Positions 8,114 through 18,177 are shown, counted from the first letter of the stretch. The stretch: 64,000 nucleotides of DNA from Enterobacter kobei (GCF_018323985.1 NZ_AP024590.1:4464001-4528000), one strand, 5' to 3'. Made by a program: numbers and translations. The notes: generated by a model not told the origin, from the letters alone.

Positions 8114-9043
8114 ATGACTGACTCGCGCCCATTGAGCCGCACCCAGGCCTGGCTGGAAAGCCTGCGTCCCAAAACTCTTCCGCTGGCCTTCGCCGCCATT
8201 GTGGTCGGCACGACCCTGGCCTGGTGGCAGGGACATTTCGATCCGCTGGTCGCCGTACTGGCGCTTATCACCGCCGGACTGCTGCAAATCCTCTCCAATC
8301 TGGCGAACGATTACGGCGATGCGGTAAAAGGCAGCGATAAGCCCGACCGCATCGGGCCGTTGCGCGGTATGCAAAAGGGCGCGATCACCCAGGCGCAGAT
8401 GAAACGCGCGCTGATGGTGACAGTGGTCCTGAGCTGCGTGTCCGGGCTGGCGCTGGTGGCAGTGGCGTATCAGACTCTGGCGGATTTTGTCGGCTTACTG
8501 GCGCTGGGCGGCCTGTCGATTCTGGCGGCCATCACCTATACCGTCGGGCGTCGCCCGTATGGCTACATTGGGTTGGGTGATATTTCCGTGCTGCTGTTCT
8601 TTGGCTGGCTGAGCGTGATGGGGAGCTGGTATTTGCAGGCGCACACGCTGGTACCGGTACTGTTCCTGCCCGCCACGGCCTGTGGTCTGCTGGCAACGGC
8701 GGTGCTGAACATCAATAACCTGCGCGATATCAACAGTGACCGCGAAAACGGTAAGAACACGCTTGTGGTGCGTCTGGGCCCAATCAACGCCCGTCGTTAC
8801 CACGCCTGTCTGCTGGCGGGGGCCTGGCTTTGTCTGGCGCTGTTCAACCTGATTTCACTGCAAAGCGTGTGGGGCTGGCTGTTTGTGCTCGCCACGCCGG
8901 TTCTGGTCAGACAGGCGCGTTATGTCCTGCGGGAAACCGACGCCAGTGCGATGCCGCCGATGCTTGAACGTACCGTAAAAGCCGCGCTTTTGACTAACCT
9001 GTTGTTTGTATGTGGAATAGTGCTGAGCCAGACGTCGTTTTAA
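8114..9043 (+). CDS. menA: 1,4-dihydroxy-2-naphthoate polyprenyltransferase
   Basis: 309 residues from ATG 8114, one more than E. coli MenA. An in-frame ATG at 8075 would start inside the hslVU terminator and is rejected. It is an integral inner-membrane UbiA-family prenyltransferase that attaches the octaprenyl chain to 1,4-dihydroxy-2-naphthoate, giving demethylmenaquinone. The first Asp-rich motif NDYGDAVKGSDKPD and the second region NNLRDINSDRENGKNT are intact. Eight or nine hydrophobic segments are visible. rraA follows with its own likely promoter. Confidence 0.97.
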   Translation: MTDSRPLSRTQAWLESLRPKTLPLAFAAIVVGTTLAWWQGHFDPLVAVLALITAGLLQILSNLANDYGDAVKGSDKPDRIGPLRGMQKGAITQAQMKRALMVTVVLSCVSGLALVAVAYQTLADFVGLLALGGLSILAAITYTVGRRPYGYIGLGDISVLLFFGWLSVMGSWYLQAHTLVPVLFLPATACGLLATAVLNINNLRDINSDRENGKNTLVVRLGPINARRYHACLLAGAWLCLALFNLISLQSVWGWLFVLATPVLVRQARYVLRETDASAMPPMLERTVKAALLTNLLFVCGIVLSQTSF

Positions 9044-9073
9044 CTGACAAATATCAATTAACATTTGATGATT

Positions 9074-9103
9074 TTGCCAACAGCGCGTTATGCGCGATAT
9101 ACT
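9074..9103 (+). promoter_or_regulatory. Probable sigma-70 promoter of rraA
   Basis: TTGCCA (9074-9079) and TATACT (9098-9103) with an 18-base spacer lie 32 bases before the rraA start. The match is good for both hexamers; no experimental support is available from the sequence. Confidence 0.55.
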
Positions 9104-9135
9104 GACAACTCTCGCGGCAACTGAACGTAAATCCT

Positions 9136-9621
9136 ATGAAATATGATACTTCTGAGCTTTGTGACATCTACCAGGAAGATGTCAACGTCGTGGAACCGCT
9201 GTTCTCCAACTTTGGTGGACGGTCGTCTTTTGGCGGACAAATCATCACGGTCAAATGTTTCGAGGACAACGGGTTGCTGTATGATCTGCTCGAACAGAAT
9301 GGTCGTGGACGCGTTTTGCTGATTGATGGCGGCGGTTCGGTACGTCGTGCGTTAATCGATGCAGAACTGGGACGCCTTGCCTTACAGAACGAATGGGAAG
9401 GCATTGTGGTCTACGGCGCAGTACGCCAGGTGGACGATCTGGAAGAGCTGGACATCGGCATTCAGGCGATTGCCGCTATTCCGGTAGGTGCCACTGCTGA
9501 AGGGATTGGCGAAAGCGACATCCGCGTTAATTTTGGCGGCGTGACCTTCTTCTCCGGCGACCATCTCTACGCCGATAACACCGGCATTATCCTTTCCGAA
9601 GATCCTCTGGATATCGAGTAA
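9136..9621 (+). CDS. rraA: Ribonuclease E activity regulator RraA
   Basis: 161 residues, identical in length to E. coli RraA (formerly MenG). It forms a trimeric ring that binds the C-terminal scaffold and RNA sites of RNase E and lowers its activity, changing global mRNA turnover. The fold is methyltransferase-like, but the protein is not an enzyme of menaquinone synthesis despite lying next to menA. Conserved blocks include DIYQEDVNVVEP, SFGGQIITVKCFEDNG, LIDGGGSVRRALIDAELG and GIVVYGAVRQVDDLEELD. An own promoter and intrinsic terminator bracket it. Confidence 0.97.
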   Translation: MKYDTSELCDIYQEDVNVVEPLFSNFGGRSSFGGQIITVKCFEDNGLLYDLLEQNGRGRVLLIDGGGSVRRALIDAELGRLALQNEWEGIVVYGAVRQVDDLEELDIGIQAIAAIPVGATAEGIGESDIRVNFGGVTFFSGDHLYADNTGIILSEDPLDIE

Positions 9622-9623
9622 AT

Positions 9624-9653
9624 AAAAAAGGCACCCTGTGAGGTGCCTTTTTT
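9624..9653 (+). terminator. Terminator of rraA
   Basis: GGCACC-ctgtga-GGTGCC is followed by a T-run and preceded by an A-run, directly after the rraA stop. The symmetry suggests it could also serve the convergent zapB transcript. Confidence 0.85.
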
Positions 9654-9673
9654 ATTACCGCGCTTTTGTGATA

Positions 9674-9702
9674 CCGGATGGCGCTACGCTTATCCGGCCT
9701 GC
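9674..9702. repeat. REP-like palindrome between rraA and zapB
   Basis: CCGGATGGCGCTACGCTTATCCGG is the typical enterobacterial REP unit, here placed between convergent genes. Confidence 0.75.
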
Positions 9703-9734
9703 CACGCGGCTACGGCTCGAAAGATGAAGCCTAA

Positions 9735-9980
9735 TCAGACTTCTTCCATACGGCCTAACAGGGCCTGCAGACGATCCTGCCAGCCGCTCTGCTGTTCTCT
9801 CAGCTCGTGGTTCTCACGCTCCAGCTGCTCGCGGGAGTGCTGTGCAGACTGCATTTCCTGTGACAGCGAGTTGTTCTTCTCTTTCAGCTCTTCGATTTCC
9901 ATCTGCAGCAGGGTGATGGTATCAATCGCCTGCTGTACTTTCGCTTCCAGCTTCTCAAACACTTCTAATGACATAGTCAT
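9735..9980 (-). CDS. zapB: Cell division factor ZapB
   Basis: 81 residues beginning MTMSLEVFEKLEAKVQQAID. It is an all-helical protein, almost entirely coiled coil, that bridges ZapA-decorated FtsZ rings and MatP-bound terminus DNA. The heptad pattern runs through LLQMEIEELKEKNNSLSQEM. The frame is open further upstream (to 10103), but the AGGAGAGG Shine-Dalgarno lies immediately ahead of the two clustered ATGs at 9980 and 9974. By spacing the second (79 residues) may also be used. It is convergent with rraA and divergent from glpF. Confidence 0.95.
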   Translation of the reverse strand: MTMSLEVFEKLEAKVQQAIDTITLLQMEIEELKEKNNSLSQEMQSAQHSREQLERENHELREQQSGWQDRLQALLGRMEEV

Positions 9981-10140
9981 ACCTCTCCTGAATTCCGATT
10001 TGCAAGGCGACGCCCGTATCAACGCGCACTCTATCCCCCCGATTGTATGGAGCGACCACGCGCGTGTCCAGCGACAACCCTTGTAGATCGCGCTTTGCAA
10101 CACTTTTAAGCATAGACCTGGTGCGTTTGCCGAAACTACC

Positions 10141-10372
10141 CCTAAATTGTTAACGCATTCGTTAATGAAATGATTCAGCTCACGTTTCGTACTGCTGGTA
10201 AAACGCGCTTTATAGCGCGAAAACGCTCATTTTATTGACGGAGCACACACATTTCGATTTCGATATTTCTCGTTTTTGCTCGTTAACGATAAATTAACAC
10301 CATGTCTACAGGGCATCGTGACGGTCACTGTGTCGCGCAAACAATAAACATTAAACTCTTCAGGATCCGATT
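10141..10372 (+). promoter_or_regulatory. glpFK control region and leader
   Basis: The 392-base gap between zapB and glpF has no gene. A CRP-like site is centred in 10166-10187 (AATGA-N6-TCACG, only the right half is good). The repeats TTCGATTTCGAT and CTCGTTTTTGCTCGTT at about 10255-10287 resemble the E. coli glpF leader where GlpR and CRP act. The segment CTCTTCAGGATCCGATT just before the ATG is conserved with E. coli and includes the ribosome binding site. Exact operator borders cannot be set by eye. Confidence 0.5.
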
Positions 10373-11224
10373 ATGAGTCAAACATCAACCTTGAAAGGCC
10401 AGTGCATCGCCGAATTTCTCGGAACCGGGTTGTTGATTTTCTTCGGTGTCGGGTGTGTTGCAGCGCTGAAGGTGGCAGGTGCCACTTTTGGACAGTGGGA
10501 AATCAGTATTATCTGGGGTCTGGGCGTGGCGATGGCCATCTACCTGACCGCAGGGGTTTCCGGGGCACATCTTAATCCGGCGGTAACCATTGCGTTATGG
10601 CGATTTGCCTGTTTCGACGGGCATAAAGTTATTCCTTATATTATTTCTCAATTTGCCGGGGCTTTTTGCGCGGCTGCTATCGTTTACGGGCTTTATTACA
10701 ATCTTTTCATCGACTTCGAGCAAACGCATCAGATGGTGCGCGGCAGCGTCGAAAGTCTGGATCTGGCAGGCATCTTCTCAACTTATCCGAATCCGCATAT
10801 CAATTTTGTGCAGGCCTTCGCGGTTGAAATGGTGATTACCGCTATTCTGATGGGCGTGATCATGGCGCTGGGCGATGATGGCAACGGCATCCCGCGTGGT
10901 CCGCTGGCACCGCTGTTAATCGGCCTGCTCATCGCGGTGATTGGTGCATCCATGGGCCCGCTGACCGGCTTTGCGATGAACCCGGCACGCGATCTGGGTC
11001 CGAAAACCTTCGCCTGGCTTGCCGGCTGGGGCGACGTCGCCTTTACCGGTGGCAAAGATATTCCTTACTTCCTGGTGCCGCTGTTTGGGCCAATTGTCGG
11101 CGCGTCGCTGGGTGCGTTTGGCTACCGTAAGCTGATTGGCCGCCATCTGCCGTGCGATACCTGCGTGGTGGAAGACGAGAAGGCCACGGCCAGCACCACT
11201 GCACAACAAAAAGCTTCGCTGTAA
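10373..11224 (+). CDS. glpF: Glycerol facilitator (aquaglyceroporin) GlpF
   Basis: 283 residues with six membrane segments and two half-helices carrying the paired NPA boxes at 68-70 and 203-205. R206 sits at the selectivity filter as in E. coli GlpF. It is an inner-membrane channel for glycerol and small polyols; uptake is driven by phosphorylation by GlpK, encoded 23 bases downstream. The C-terminal tail HLPCDTCVVEDEKATAS is cytoplasmic. It is the first gene of glpFKX, expected to be repressed by GlpR and activated by cAMP-CRP. Confidence 0.98.
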   Translation: MSQTSTLKGQCIAEFLGTGLLIFFGVGCVAALKVAGATFGQWEISIIWGLGVAMAIYLTAGVSGAHLNPAVTIALWRFACFDGHKVIPYIISQFAGAFCAAAIVYGLYYNLFIDFEQTHQMVRGSVESLDLAGIFSTYPNPHINFVQAFAVEMVITAILMGVIMALGDDGNGIPRGPLAPLLIGLLIAVIGASMGPLTGFAMNPARDLGPKTFAWLAGWGDVAFTGGKDIPYFLVPLFGPIVGASLGAFGYRKLIGRHLPCDTCVVEDEKATASTTAQQKASL

Positions 11225-11247
11225 TGTGACTACGGGACAACATACTT

Positions 11248-12756
<1,509 letters not shown>

Positions 12757-12767
12757 TTATTTACCCT

Positions 12768-12790
12768 GCCCTCTCCTGCCCGGAGAGGGC
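12768..12790. repeat. GC-rich hairpin, CCCTCTCC family, glpK-glpX gap
   Basis: GCCCTCTCC-tgccc-GGAGAGGGC is a perfect 9-bp stem. Related hairpins recur at 20119-20142 and 25123-25145 in this window, all just outside a gene end. They resemble the dispersed boxC-type palindromes of enterics. There is no T-run, so it is not a simple terminator. Confidence 0.6.
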
Positions 12791-12856
12791 CAGTTTCCCG
12801 CCCTCATTCCTCTCTGTGTTAAACTTCAGGCAATTTCTTTTTTAAACGAGTCTGTG

Positions 12857-13867
12857 ATGAAACGAGAACTTGCCATCGAATTTTCCCGCGTAACGGAAGC
12901 TGCCGCGCTGGCGGGCTATAAATGGCTGGGCCGCGGCGACAAAAACGTTGCCGATGGCGCAGCGGTACACGCCATGCGCATCATGCTGAATCAGGTCAAT
13001 ATCGACGGCACCATCGTGATTGGCGAAGGTGAAATCGATGAAGCGCCGATGCTCTACATTGGTGAAAAAGTCGGTACCGGTAACGGCGATGCGGTCGATA
13101 TTGCCGTAGATCCTATCGAAGGCACCCGCATGACGGCGATGGGCCAGGCGAATGCGCTGGCAGTACTGGCCGTAGGCGATAAAGGCACCTTCCTGAACGC
13201 GCCTGACATGTATATGGAAAAGCTGATCGTCGGGCCTGGCGCAAAAGGCGTCATCGATTTGCATCTGCCGCTGGAGCAAAACCTGCGTAACGTCGCCGCC
13301 GCGCTGCAAAAGCCCCTTTCTGAGTTGACGGTTACCATTCTGGCGAAACCGCGCCACGACGCGGTGATTGCGGACATGCAAACGCTCGGCGTCCGCGTAT
13401 TCGCTATTCCGGATGGCGATGTCGCCGCGTCCATACTCACCTGTATGCCTGACAGCGAAGTCGACGTGCTGTACGGCATCGGCGGCGCGCCGGAAGGCGT
13501 GGTGTCAGCTGCGGTAATTCGTGCGCTCGACGGCGATATGCAGGGCCGCCTGCTGGCGCGTCATACGGTGAAAGGCGACAGCGAAGAAAATCGCCGCATT
13601 GGTGAGCAGGAACTGGCGCGTTGCAAAGCGATGGGTATCGAAGCAAACACCGTGCTGCGTCTGGATGACATGGCGCGTAACGACAATGTGATTTTCTCCG
13701 CTACCGGCATCACCAAAGGCGATCTGCTGGACGGCATCACCCGCAAGGGCAATATGGCGACCACAGAAACGCTGCTGATCCGCGGCAAATCGCGCACCAT
13801 TCGCCGCATCAAATCCATTCATTATCTGGATCGTAAAGACGTCGACGTACAGCGACATATTCTCTGA
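12857..13867 (+). CDS. glpX: Class II fructose-1,6-bisphosphatase GlpX
   Basis: 336 residues from ATG 12857, equal to E. coli GlpX; the in-frame GTG three bases earlier is rejected on length. It is a metal-dependent, lithium-sensitive phosphatase that dephosphorylates fructose 1,6-bisphosphate and so links glycerol use to gluconeogenesis. The metal/substrate motif DPIEGTRMTAMGQANA and the GEGEIDEAPM block with its acidic ligands are intact, as is YGIGGAPEGV. It is third gene of glpFKX. Confidence 0.97.
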   Translation: MKRELAIEFSRVTEAAALAGYKWLGRGDKNVADGAAVHAMRIMLNQVNIDGTIVIGEGEIDEAPMLYIGEKVGTGNGDAVDIAVDPIEGTRMTAMGQANALAVLAVGDKGTFLNAPDMYMEKLIVGPGAKGVIDLHLPLEQNLRNVAAALQKPLSELTVTILAKPRHDAVIADMQTLGVRVFAIPDGDVAASILTCMPDSEVDVLYGIGGAPEGVVSAAVIRALDGDMQGRLLARHTVKGDSEENRRIGEQELARCKAMGIEANTVLRLDDMARNDNVIFSATGITKGDLLDGITRKGNMATTETLLIRGKSRTIRRIKSIHYLDRKDVDVQRHIL

Positions 13868-13869
13868 AA

Positions 13870-13911
13870 TCATTTGATCAAATGAGCTTTCCGGCCCCCA
13901 CGGGCTGGAAA
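13870..13911. other. Palindrome plus hairpin between glpX and fpr
   Basis: TCATTTGATCAAATGA (13870-13885) is a perfect 16-bp palindrome 3 bases after the glpX stop. Next comes TTTCCGGCCC-ccac-GGGCTGGAAA (13888-13911), a 10-bp stem with one G-T pair. There is no T-run, so termination would be imperfect. The first element could be an operator for fpr, the second a 3' stabiliser of the glp mRNA; both roles are inference. Confidence 0.45.
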
Positions 13912-13963
13912 TGTCAGGGTTGAGGAACGAAGATAAGGCATCGCATCAGAACAGGAGAAGATC

Positions 13964-14710
13964 ATGGCGGATTGGGTAACAGGAAAAGTCGTAAAGGTTG
14001 AATTCTGGACCGATGCGCTGTTTAGTCTCACCCTTCATGCCCCCGTTAATCCCTTCACTGCCGGACAGTTTGCCAAGCTGGGACTGGAAATTGACGGTGA
14101 GCGCGTACAGCGCGCCTACTCTTACGTGAATGCTCCGTCCGATCCCAATCTCGAGTTTTATCTGGTCACGGTGCCGGAAGGTAAACTCAGCCCGCGTCTG
14201 GCGGCGCTGAAACCCGATGATGAGGTGTTAATCGTTGCCGAGGCCGCCGGTTTCTTTGTGCTCGATGAAGTGCCGGACTGCGATACCCTGTGGATGCTGG
14301 CGACGGGCACGGCGATTGGCCCCTATCTGTCGATGTTACAGGAAGGCAAAGGACTGGAACGCTTCAAAAATCTGGTGCTGGTGCACGCCGCGCGCTATGC
14401 CGCGGATCTCAGCTATCTGCCGTTAATGCTGGAGCTGCAAAAGCGCTACGAAGGAAAACTGCATATTCAGACGGTGGTCAGCCGGGAAACGGTCTCCGGC
14501 TCGCTGCATGGCCGCGTACCGGCGCTGATTGAAAGCGGTGAACTGGAAAAAGCGGTGGGACTGCCGATGGATACCGCAACCAGTCATGTGATGCTGTGCG
14601 GTAACCCGCAGATGGTGCGTGATACCCAGCAGTTACTGAACGATACCCGGCAGATGACCAAACATTTACGTCGCCGTCCGGGTCATATGACCGCTGAGCA
14701 TTACTGGTAA
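13964..14710 (+). CDS. fpr: Ferredoxin/flavodoxin-NADP(+) reductase
   Basis: 248 residues, the E. coli length, ending in the conserved EHYW with the C-terminal aromatic that stacks on FAD. It reversibly transfers electrons between NADPH and flavodoxin or ferredoxin, supplying radical enzymes and Fe-S repair. The FAD-binding RAYSYVNAPSDPNLEFYLV segment and the NADP-binding GTAIGPYLSML are visible. E. coli fpr is in the SoxRS regulon; I could not place a soxbox with confidence. Its stop codon abuts the stop of the convergent gene yiiR with no spacer. Confidence 0.97.
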   Translation: MADWVTGKVVKVEFWTDALFSLTLHAPVNPFTAGQFAKLGLEIDGERVQRAYSYVNAPSDPNLEFYLVTVPEGKLSPRLAALKPDDEVLIVAEAAGFFVLDEVPDCDTLWMLATGTAIGPYLSMLQEGKGLERFKNLVLVHAARYAADLSYLPLMLELQKRYEGKLHIQTVVSRETVSGSLHGRVPALIESGELEKAVGLPMDTATSHVMLCGNPQMVRDTQQLLNDTRQMTKHLRRRPGHMTAEHYW

Positions 14711-15130
14711 TCAGCGATATTTCACGTCCAGCGTGTCTTTGCCGAATTTATTCTCCCCCTGGGTGCCCACAAATGCGCCCAGGTCGATCAAGAGCATCAC
14801 CATGATCAGCGTCGGAATAAAGCGTCCAACCGCCCAGACCCAGACGCCGCCCAGCACAGCCCAGTTTCCGGCCAGTAAAATCCATGCCACCACCATCAGT
14901 AACGCCCACAAACCGGATCGGTTGCGGTCATGCAGGCGTTTAACGGTCACGCACGCGGTCGGCCATATCAGGCAAACCAGCGCAAAGGCGGCCATTTGCA
15001 GATCCAGCCATCCGTTACCCGCGAGGCTGAACAGTAACACCATGGACAGCGCCCAGAGCGCGATCCAGATCCAGAAGTCACGACGCCCAATACGTCCTTT
15101 AAATGAGAATAACCACTGCTGTATGGTCAT
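14711..15130 (-). CDS. yiiR: DUF805 inner-membrane protein YiiR
   Basis: 139 residues with four strongly hydrophobic segments. The start MTIQQWLFSFKGRIGRRDFWIWI is typical of DUF805 proteins. The RLHDRNRSGLWALL motif, characteristic of the family, is present. The function is unknown. It is located as in E. coli, convergent with fpr and divergent from yiiQ. Assignment rests on motif, size and synteny. Confidence 0.85.
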   Translation of the reverse strand: MTIQQWLFSFKGRIGRRDFWIWIALWALSMVLLFSLAGNGWLDLQMAAFALVCLIWPTACVTVKRLHDRNRSGLWALLMVVAWILLAGNWAVLGGVWVWAVGRFIPTLIMVMLLIDLGAFVGTQGENKFGKDTLDVKYR

Positions 15131-15243
15131 GTAAGGTTCCTTATAATCGTAATGCCGCGTAGTTTACCCTGGTCGGCTGCGTTTTTGACAAGCGGGACGG
15201 TTATCGTTTTAATCGGCAACACATTGCACAGAGGACGATGTTG

Positions 15244-15843
15244 ATGAAGATATGGGATTTACGGCTTTGCCTGTTGCTTTCCCTGCTGCTGACCAGCGTG
15301 GCTGGTCGCGCCGTCGATGCGCCGCTGGCGGCCACGGCCCCTTACCTGGTGGCGGGCGCGCCCACGTTTGATCTCTCTATCAGCGCGTTCCGGGAAAAAT
15401 TTAATACGGCTAACCCAGCGCTTACGCTGAACGAGTTTCGCGCCATTGATTCGCGCACCGACCGGACCAGCCTGACGCGTGCCGCCAGCAAGATTAACGA
15501 TAATCTCTATGCTTCGACTGCGCTGGAGCGGGGCACGCTGAAGATTAAATCGATACAGATCACCTGGCTGCCGATCCGCGGGCCGGATCAGAAGGCCTCG
15601 AAAGCGAAAGCCCAGGAATACATGGCCGCTGTGCTGCGGGTTTTCACACCAGCGCTGACCGGGGCGCAATGTCTGCAAAAGCTGCAAAAAATTCTCGCCC
15701 GCGGTAAAGGCAAAGCCTACTACGCCGAAACAGAGGGTGCATTACGCTATGTTGTAGCAGACAACGGCGAAAAGGGGCTGACCTTCGCTGTTGAACCGAT
15801 TAAGCTGGCGCTATCTGAGACACCCGAAGATAACAATAAATGA
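15244..15843 (+). CDS. yiiQ: DUF1454 periplasmic protein YiiQ
   Basis: 199 residues from ATG 15244, the E. coli length. A further ATG lies 6 bases upstream, but the GAGG Shine-Dalgarno is better placed for 15244. A signal peptide with a leucine-rich core (about 1-22, up to SVAGRA) indicates export. The mature part keeps the family blocks ATAPYLVAGAPTFDLSIS, LTRAASKINDNLYASTALE and GALRYVVADNGEKGLTFAVEP. The function is not known. It lies between yiiR and tpiA as in E. coli. Confidence 0.85.
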   Translation: MKIWDLRLCLLLSLLLTSVAGRAVDAPLAATAPYLVAGAPTFDLSISAFREKFNTANPALTLNEFRAIDSRTDRTSLTRAASKINDNLYASTALERGTLKIKSIQITWLPIRGPDQKASKAKAQEYMAAVLRVFTPALTGAQCLQKLQKILARGKGKAYYAETEGALRYVVADNGEKGLTFAVEPIKLALSETPEDNNK

Positions 15844-15949
15844 CAAAAAGCAAAGCCTTTGAGGGGATGAATCTCTATACTGTTCACAGACCATGCTGTC
15901 CTGAACGGCAGCCATATTCCTTGATTCGCTTAACGCGTGGAGAATGAAA

Positions 15950-16717
15950 ATGCGACATCCTTTAGTGATGGGTAACTGGAAACTGAACGGCAACCGCCAC
16001 ATGGTAAATGAGCTGATTGCTAACCTGCGTACCGAGCTGGCTGGCGTATCTGGTTGTGGCGTTGCCATTGCACCGCCGGACCTGTATCTGGATCTGGCAA
16101 AACGTGCCGCAGACGGCAGCCACATCATCCTCGGCGCGCAGAACGTCGACGTTAACCTGTCTGGCGCATTCACTGGTGAAACCTCCGCAGAAATGCTGAA
16201 AGACATCGGCGCAAAATACATCATCATCGGTCACTCTGAGCGTCGTACTTACCACGCAGAATCCGATGAGTTCATCGCTAAAAAATTCGCTGTGCTGAAA
16301 GAGCAGGGTCTGATCCCGGTTCTGTGCATCGGTGAAACCGAAGCAGAAAACGAAGCGGGTAAAACGGAAGAAGTCTGCGCACGTCAGATCGACGCCGTAC
16401 TGAAAACTCAGGGTGCGGCTGCTTTTGAAGGCGCTGTGATTGCCTACGAACCGGTATGGGCTATCGGTACCGGCAAATCTGCGACCCCTGCACAGGCTCA
16501 GGCGGTACACAAATTCATTCGCGACCACATCGCTAAAGTGGATGCGAACGTAGCTGAACAGGTCATCATCCAGTACGGCGGTTCTGTAAACGCGGGTAAC
16601 GCGGCTGAACTGTTCGCCCAGCCGGACATCGACGGCGCGCTGGTTGGCGGTGCTTCCCTGAAAGCTGACGCGTTCGCGGTGATCGTGAAAGCAGCAGAAG
16701 CGGCTAAACAAGCGTAA
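15950..16717 (+). CDS. tpiA: Triosephosphate isomerase
   Basis: 255 residues from ATG 15950, the E. coli length; the ATG two codons earlier (15944) is rejected by alignment. It interconverts dihydroxyacetone phosphate and glyceraldehyde 3-phosphate in glycolysis as a TIM-barrel dimer. Catalytic residues are all in place: K11 in GNWKLNG, H95 in IIGHSERR, E167 in AYEPVWAIGTG, then the loop-6 lid and the phosphate-binding YGGSV and GGASL. Codon use is that of a highly expressed gene. A REP and terminator follow. Confidence 0.98.
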   Translation: MRHPLVMGNWKLNGNRHMVNELIANLRTELAGVSGCGVAIAPPDLYLDLAKRAADGSHIILGAQNVDVNLSGAFTGETSAEMLKDIGAKYIIIGHSERRTYHAESDEFIAKKFAVLKEQGLIPVLCIGETEAENEAGKTEEVCARQIDAVLKTQGAAAFEGAVIAYEPVWAIGTGKSATPAQAQAVHKFIRDHIAKVDANVAEQVIIQYGGSVNAGNAAELFAQPDIDGALVGGASLKADAFAVIVKAAEAAKQA

Positions 16718-16728
16718 ATAACCTTTGC

Positions 16729-16760
16729 GGCGGGTGGCGCTTCGCTAACCCGCCCTACGG
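16729..16760. repeat. REP-like palindrome after tpiA
   Basis: GGCGGGTGGCGCTTCGCTAACCCGCCCTACGG is a REP unit 12 bases after the tpiA stop. The next hairpin (16769-16795) is its inverted-type partner, together making a small BIME. Confidence 0.7.
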
Positions 16761-16768
16761 TTCTGTAT

Positions 16769-16801
16769 GCCCGGTAAGCGCCAGCGCCACCGGGCTTTTT
16801 T
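16769..16801 (+). terminator. Terminator of tpiA
   Basis: GCCCGGT and ACCGGGC enclose an inner GC-rich stem and are followed by six T. The T-run overlaps the stop codon of the convergent transporter gene. Confidence 0.75.
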
Positions 16802-18104
16802 ATAGCTGTCCCAGAACCCTGAACCACGCATAATCCAGCGGTAACAACACCAGATACGTGGCAATCGCCAGCGCCAGACACAGCAGCATTCCCGCCCGCG
16901 CCGGTACTTTCCCCAGCGCCATCGCCACCACAATAGGCGACGCCTGATACGGCAGCAGCGGCGTCGAATACCCCAGCACCTGGATCATGATCACCGACAG
17001 CAGCGGGAAACCCGTCGCATCAGCGAAGCTCTGCGCCAGCGTGGTGTACAACGCCGGTACGCCGTTGGCGGTCATAATAAAGTTTAACGCCGTGGTGATG
17101 CCGGTCAGAGCAAGAAAACTGGTGAAAGGATTATCGGGGTCAAGCGGCATCACGTGCAGCAGCGCGCCGCCTACGGCGCTGCCGATGCCGGTCTGGGTCA
17201 CGGTGATCGCGAGCCCCAGAATTCCCGCCACATAGATACAGGTACGCATATTCACGCCGCTGGAAAACTCATCGCCGGTGATGAACCCCACGCGCGGGAG
17301 CAGCGTGACGCACGCCGCCGCCAGCCCGGTCCACGCCGGGCCGATACCGTGCCAGCTCTCGCTCACCCACATGATCAGCACCACGGCCAGCAGCCAGGCG
17401 AGACGTTTTTCCTCCCGGCTCATCGGCCCGGCGGGAGTCAATTCGCGCGGGGCATGAGGCTTGCCGGGAAAAAGCCAGCATATCAGCCCGATCAGCACCA
17501 GGCCTTTCAGAAGACCGAGCACCGGCGTGTGTAACAGCAGATATGGCAGATAGTTAAGATGAATGCCGTAAGAGCCTTCCGCCGCCCCGCTCATCACCAG
17601 GTTTGGCACGTTGGCGGGCAGAATGGTTGCCGACAGCTGAAAAGTGCCAAAACCCACCGCCAGCGCCAGTCCGTACCAGGCGCGCGTGCCGTCGTTGATC
17701 CCGGCCCGCGCCGCCATCGCCGCGACAATCGGCATCAATAGCGCAATGCGCCCCATGTTCGACGGCATGACAAACGCCAGCGCATAGCTCAGCAGTACCA
17801 CGCTGCCGACCATCAGCGGCCAGGAGTCGGTGAGCCTGGCCGACAGCGCCCTCGCCGCCCGATCCGCCAGCCCGGTTTTGCGGATCGCCACGCCGAGCAC
17901 AAATCCGCTGAACACCAGCCAGAAGGCCGAAGAGGCGAAGCCGCCAAAAATGACCTCCGGCGGGGCGATTTTTGCCACCATCGCCGCCGCGAAAAACAGC
18001 AGCGCGGTAATAAACTCCGGCAGCAATGACGTTGCCCAGAGCACGATGGTGACGCCAACAATCAGCGACGGAAGGAACAACGGGTGGGTAAACCAGAGCG
18101 ACAT
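16800..18104 (-). CDS. SLC13/DASS-family anion transporter, substrate unknown
   Basis: 434 residues with about 11-12 hydrophobic segments and no other domain. It matches the divalent-anion:sodium symporter family in overall layout, with two related halves carrying Asn/Thr-rich hairpin regions (AFVMPSNMGRIALLMP in the first half, LNFIMTANGVPALYTTLA in the second). Family substrates are sulfate, dicarboxylates or tartrate; the sequence does not decide. It is preceded by GGAGACAGGC as ribosome binding site. E. coli K-12 has no gene here between tpiA and cdh, so it is an insertion relative to that order; GC content and codon use look native. Confidence 0.8.
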   Translation of the reverse strand: MSLWFTHPLFLPSLIVGVTIVLWATSLLPEFITALLFFAAAMVAKIAPPEVIFGGFASSAFWLVFSGFVLGVAIRKTGLADRAARALSARLTDSWPLMVGSVVLLSYALAFVMPSNMGRIALLMPIVAAMAARAGINDGTRAWYGLALAVGFGTFQLSATILPANVPNLVMSGAAEGSYGIHLNYLPYLLLHTPVLGLLKGLVLIGLICWLFPGKPHAPRELTPAGPMSREEKRLAWLLAVVLIMWVSESWHGIGPAWTGLAAACVTLLPRVGFITGDEFSSGVNMRTCIYVAGILGLAITVTQTGIGSAVGGALLHVMPLDPDNPFTSFLALTGITTALNFIMTANGVPALYTTLAQSFADATGFPLLSVIMIQVLGYSTPLLPYQASPIVVAMALGKVPARAGMLLCLALAIATYLVLLPLDYAWFRVLGQL

Positions 18105-18177
18105 GCCTGTCTCCTGACGATTTTTTCAGCAAGTCTACGGCGACAACCCTGCCCCGTAAACGCTAAATATTCACAGG

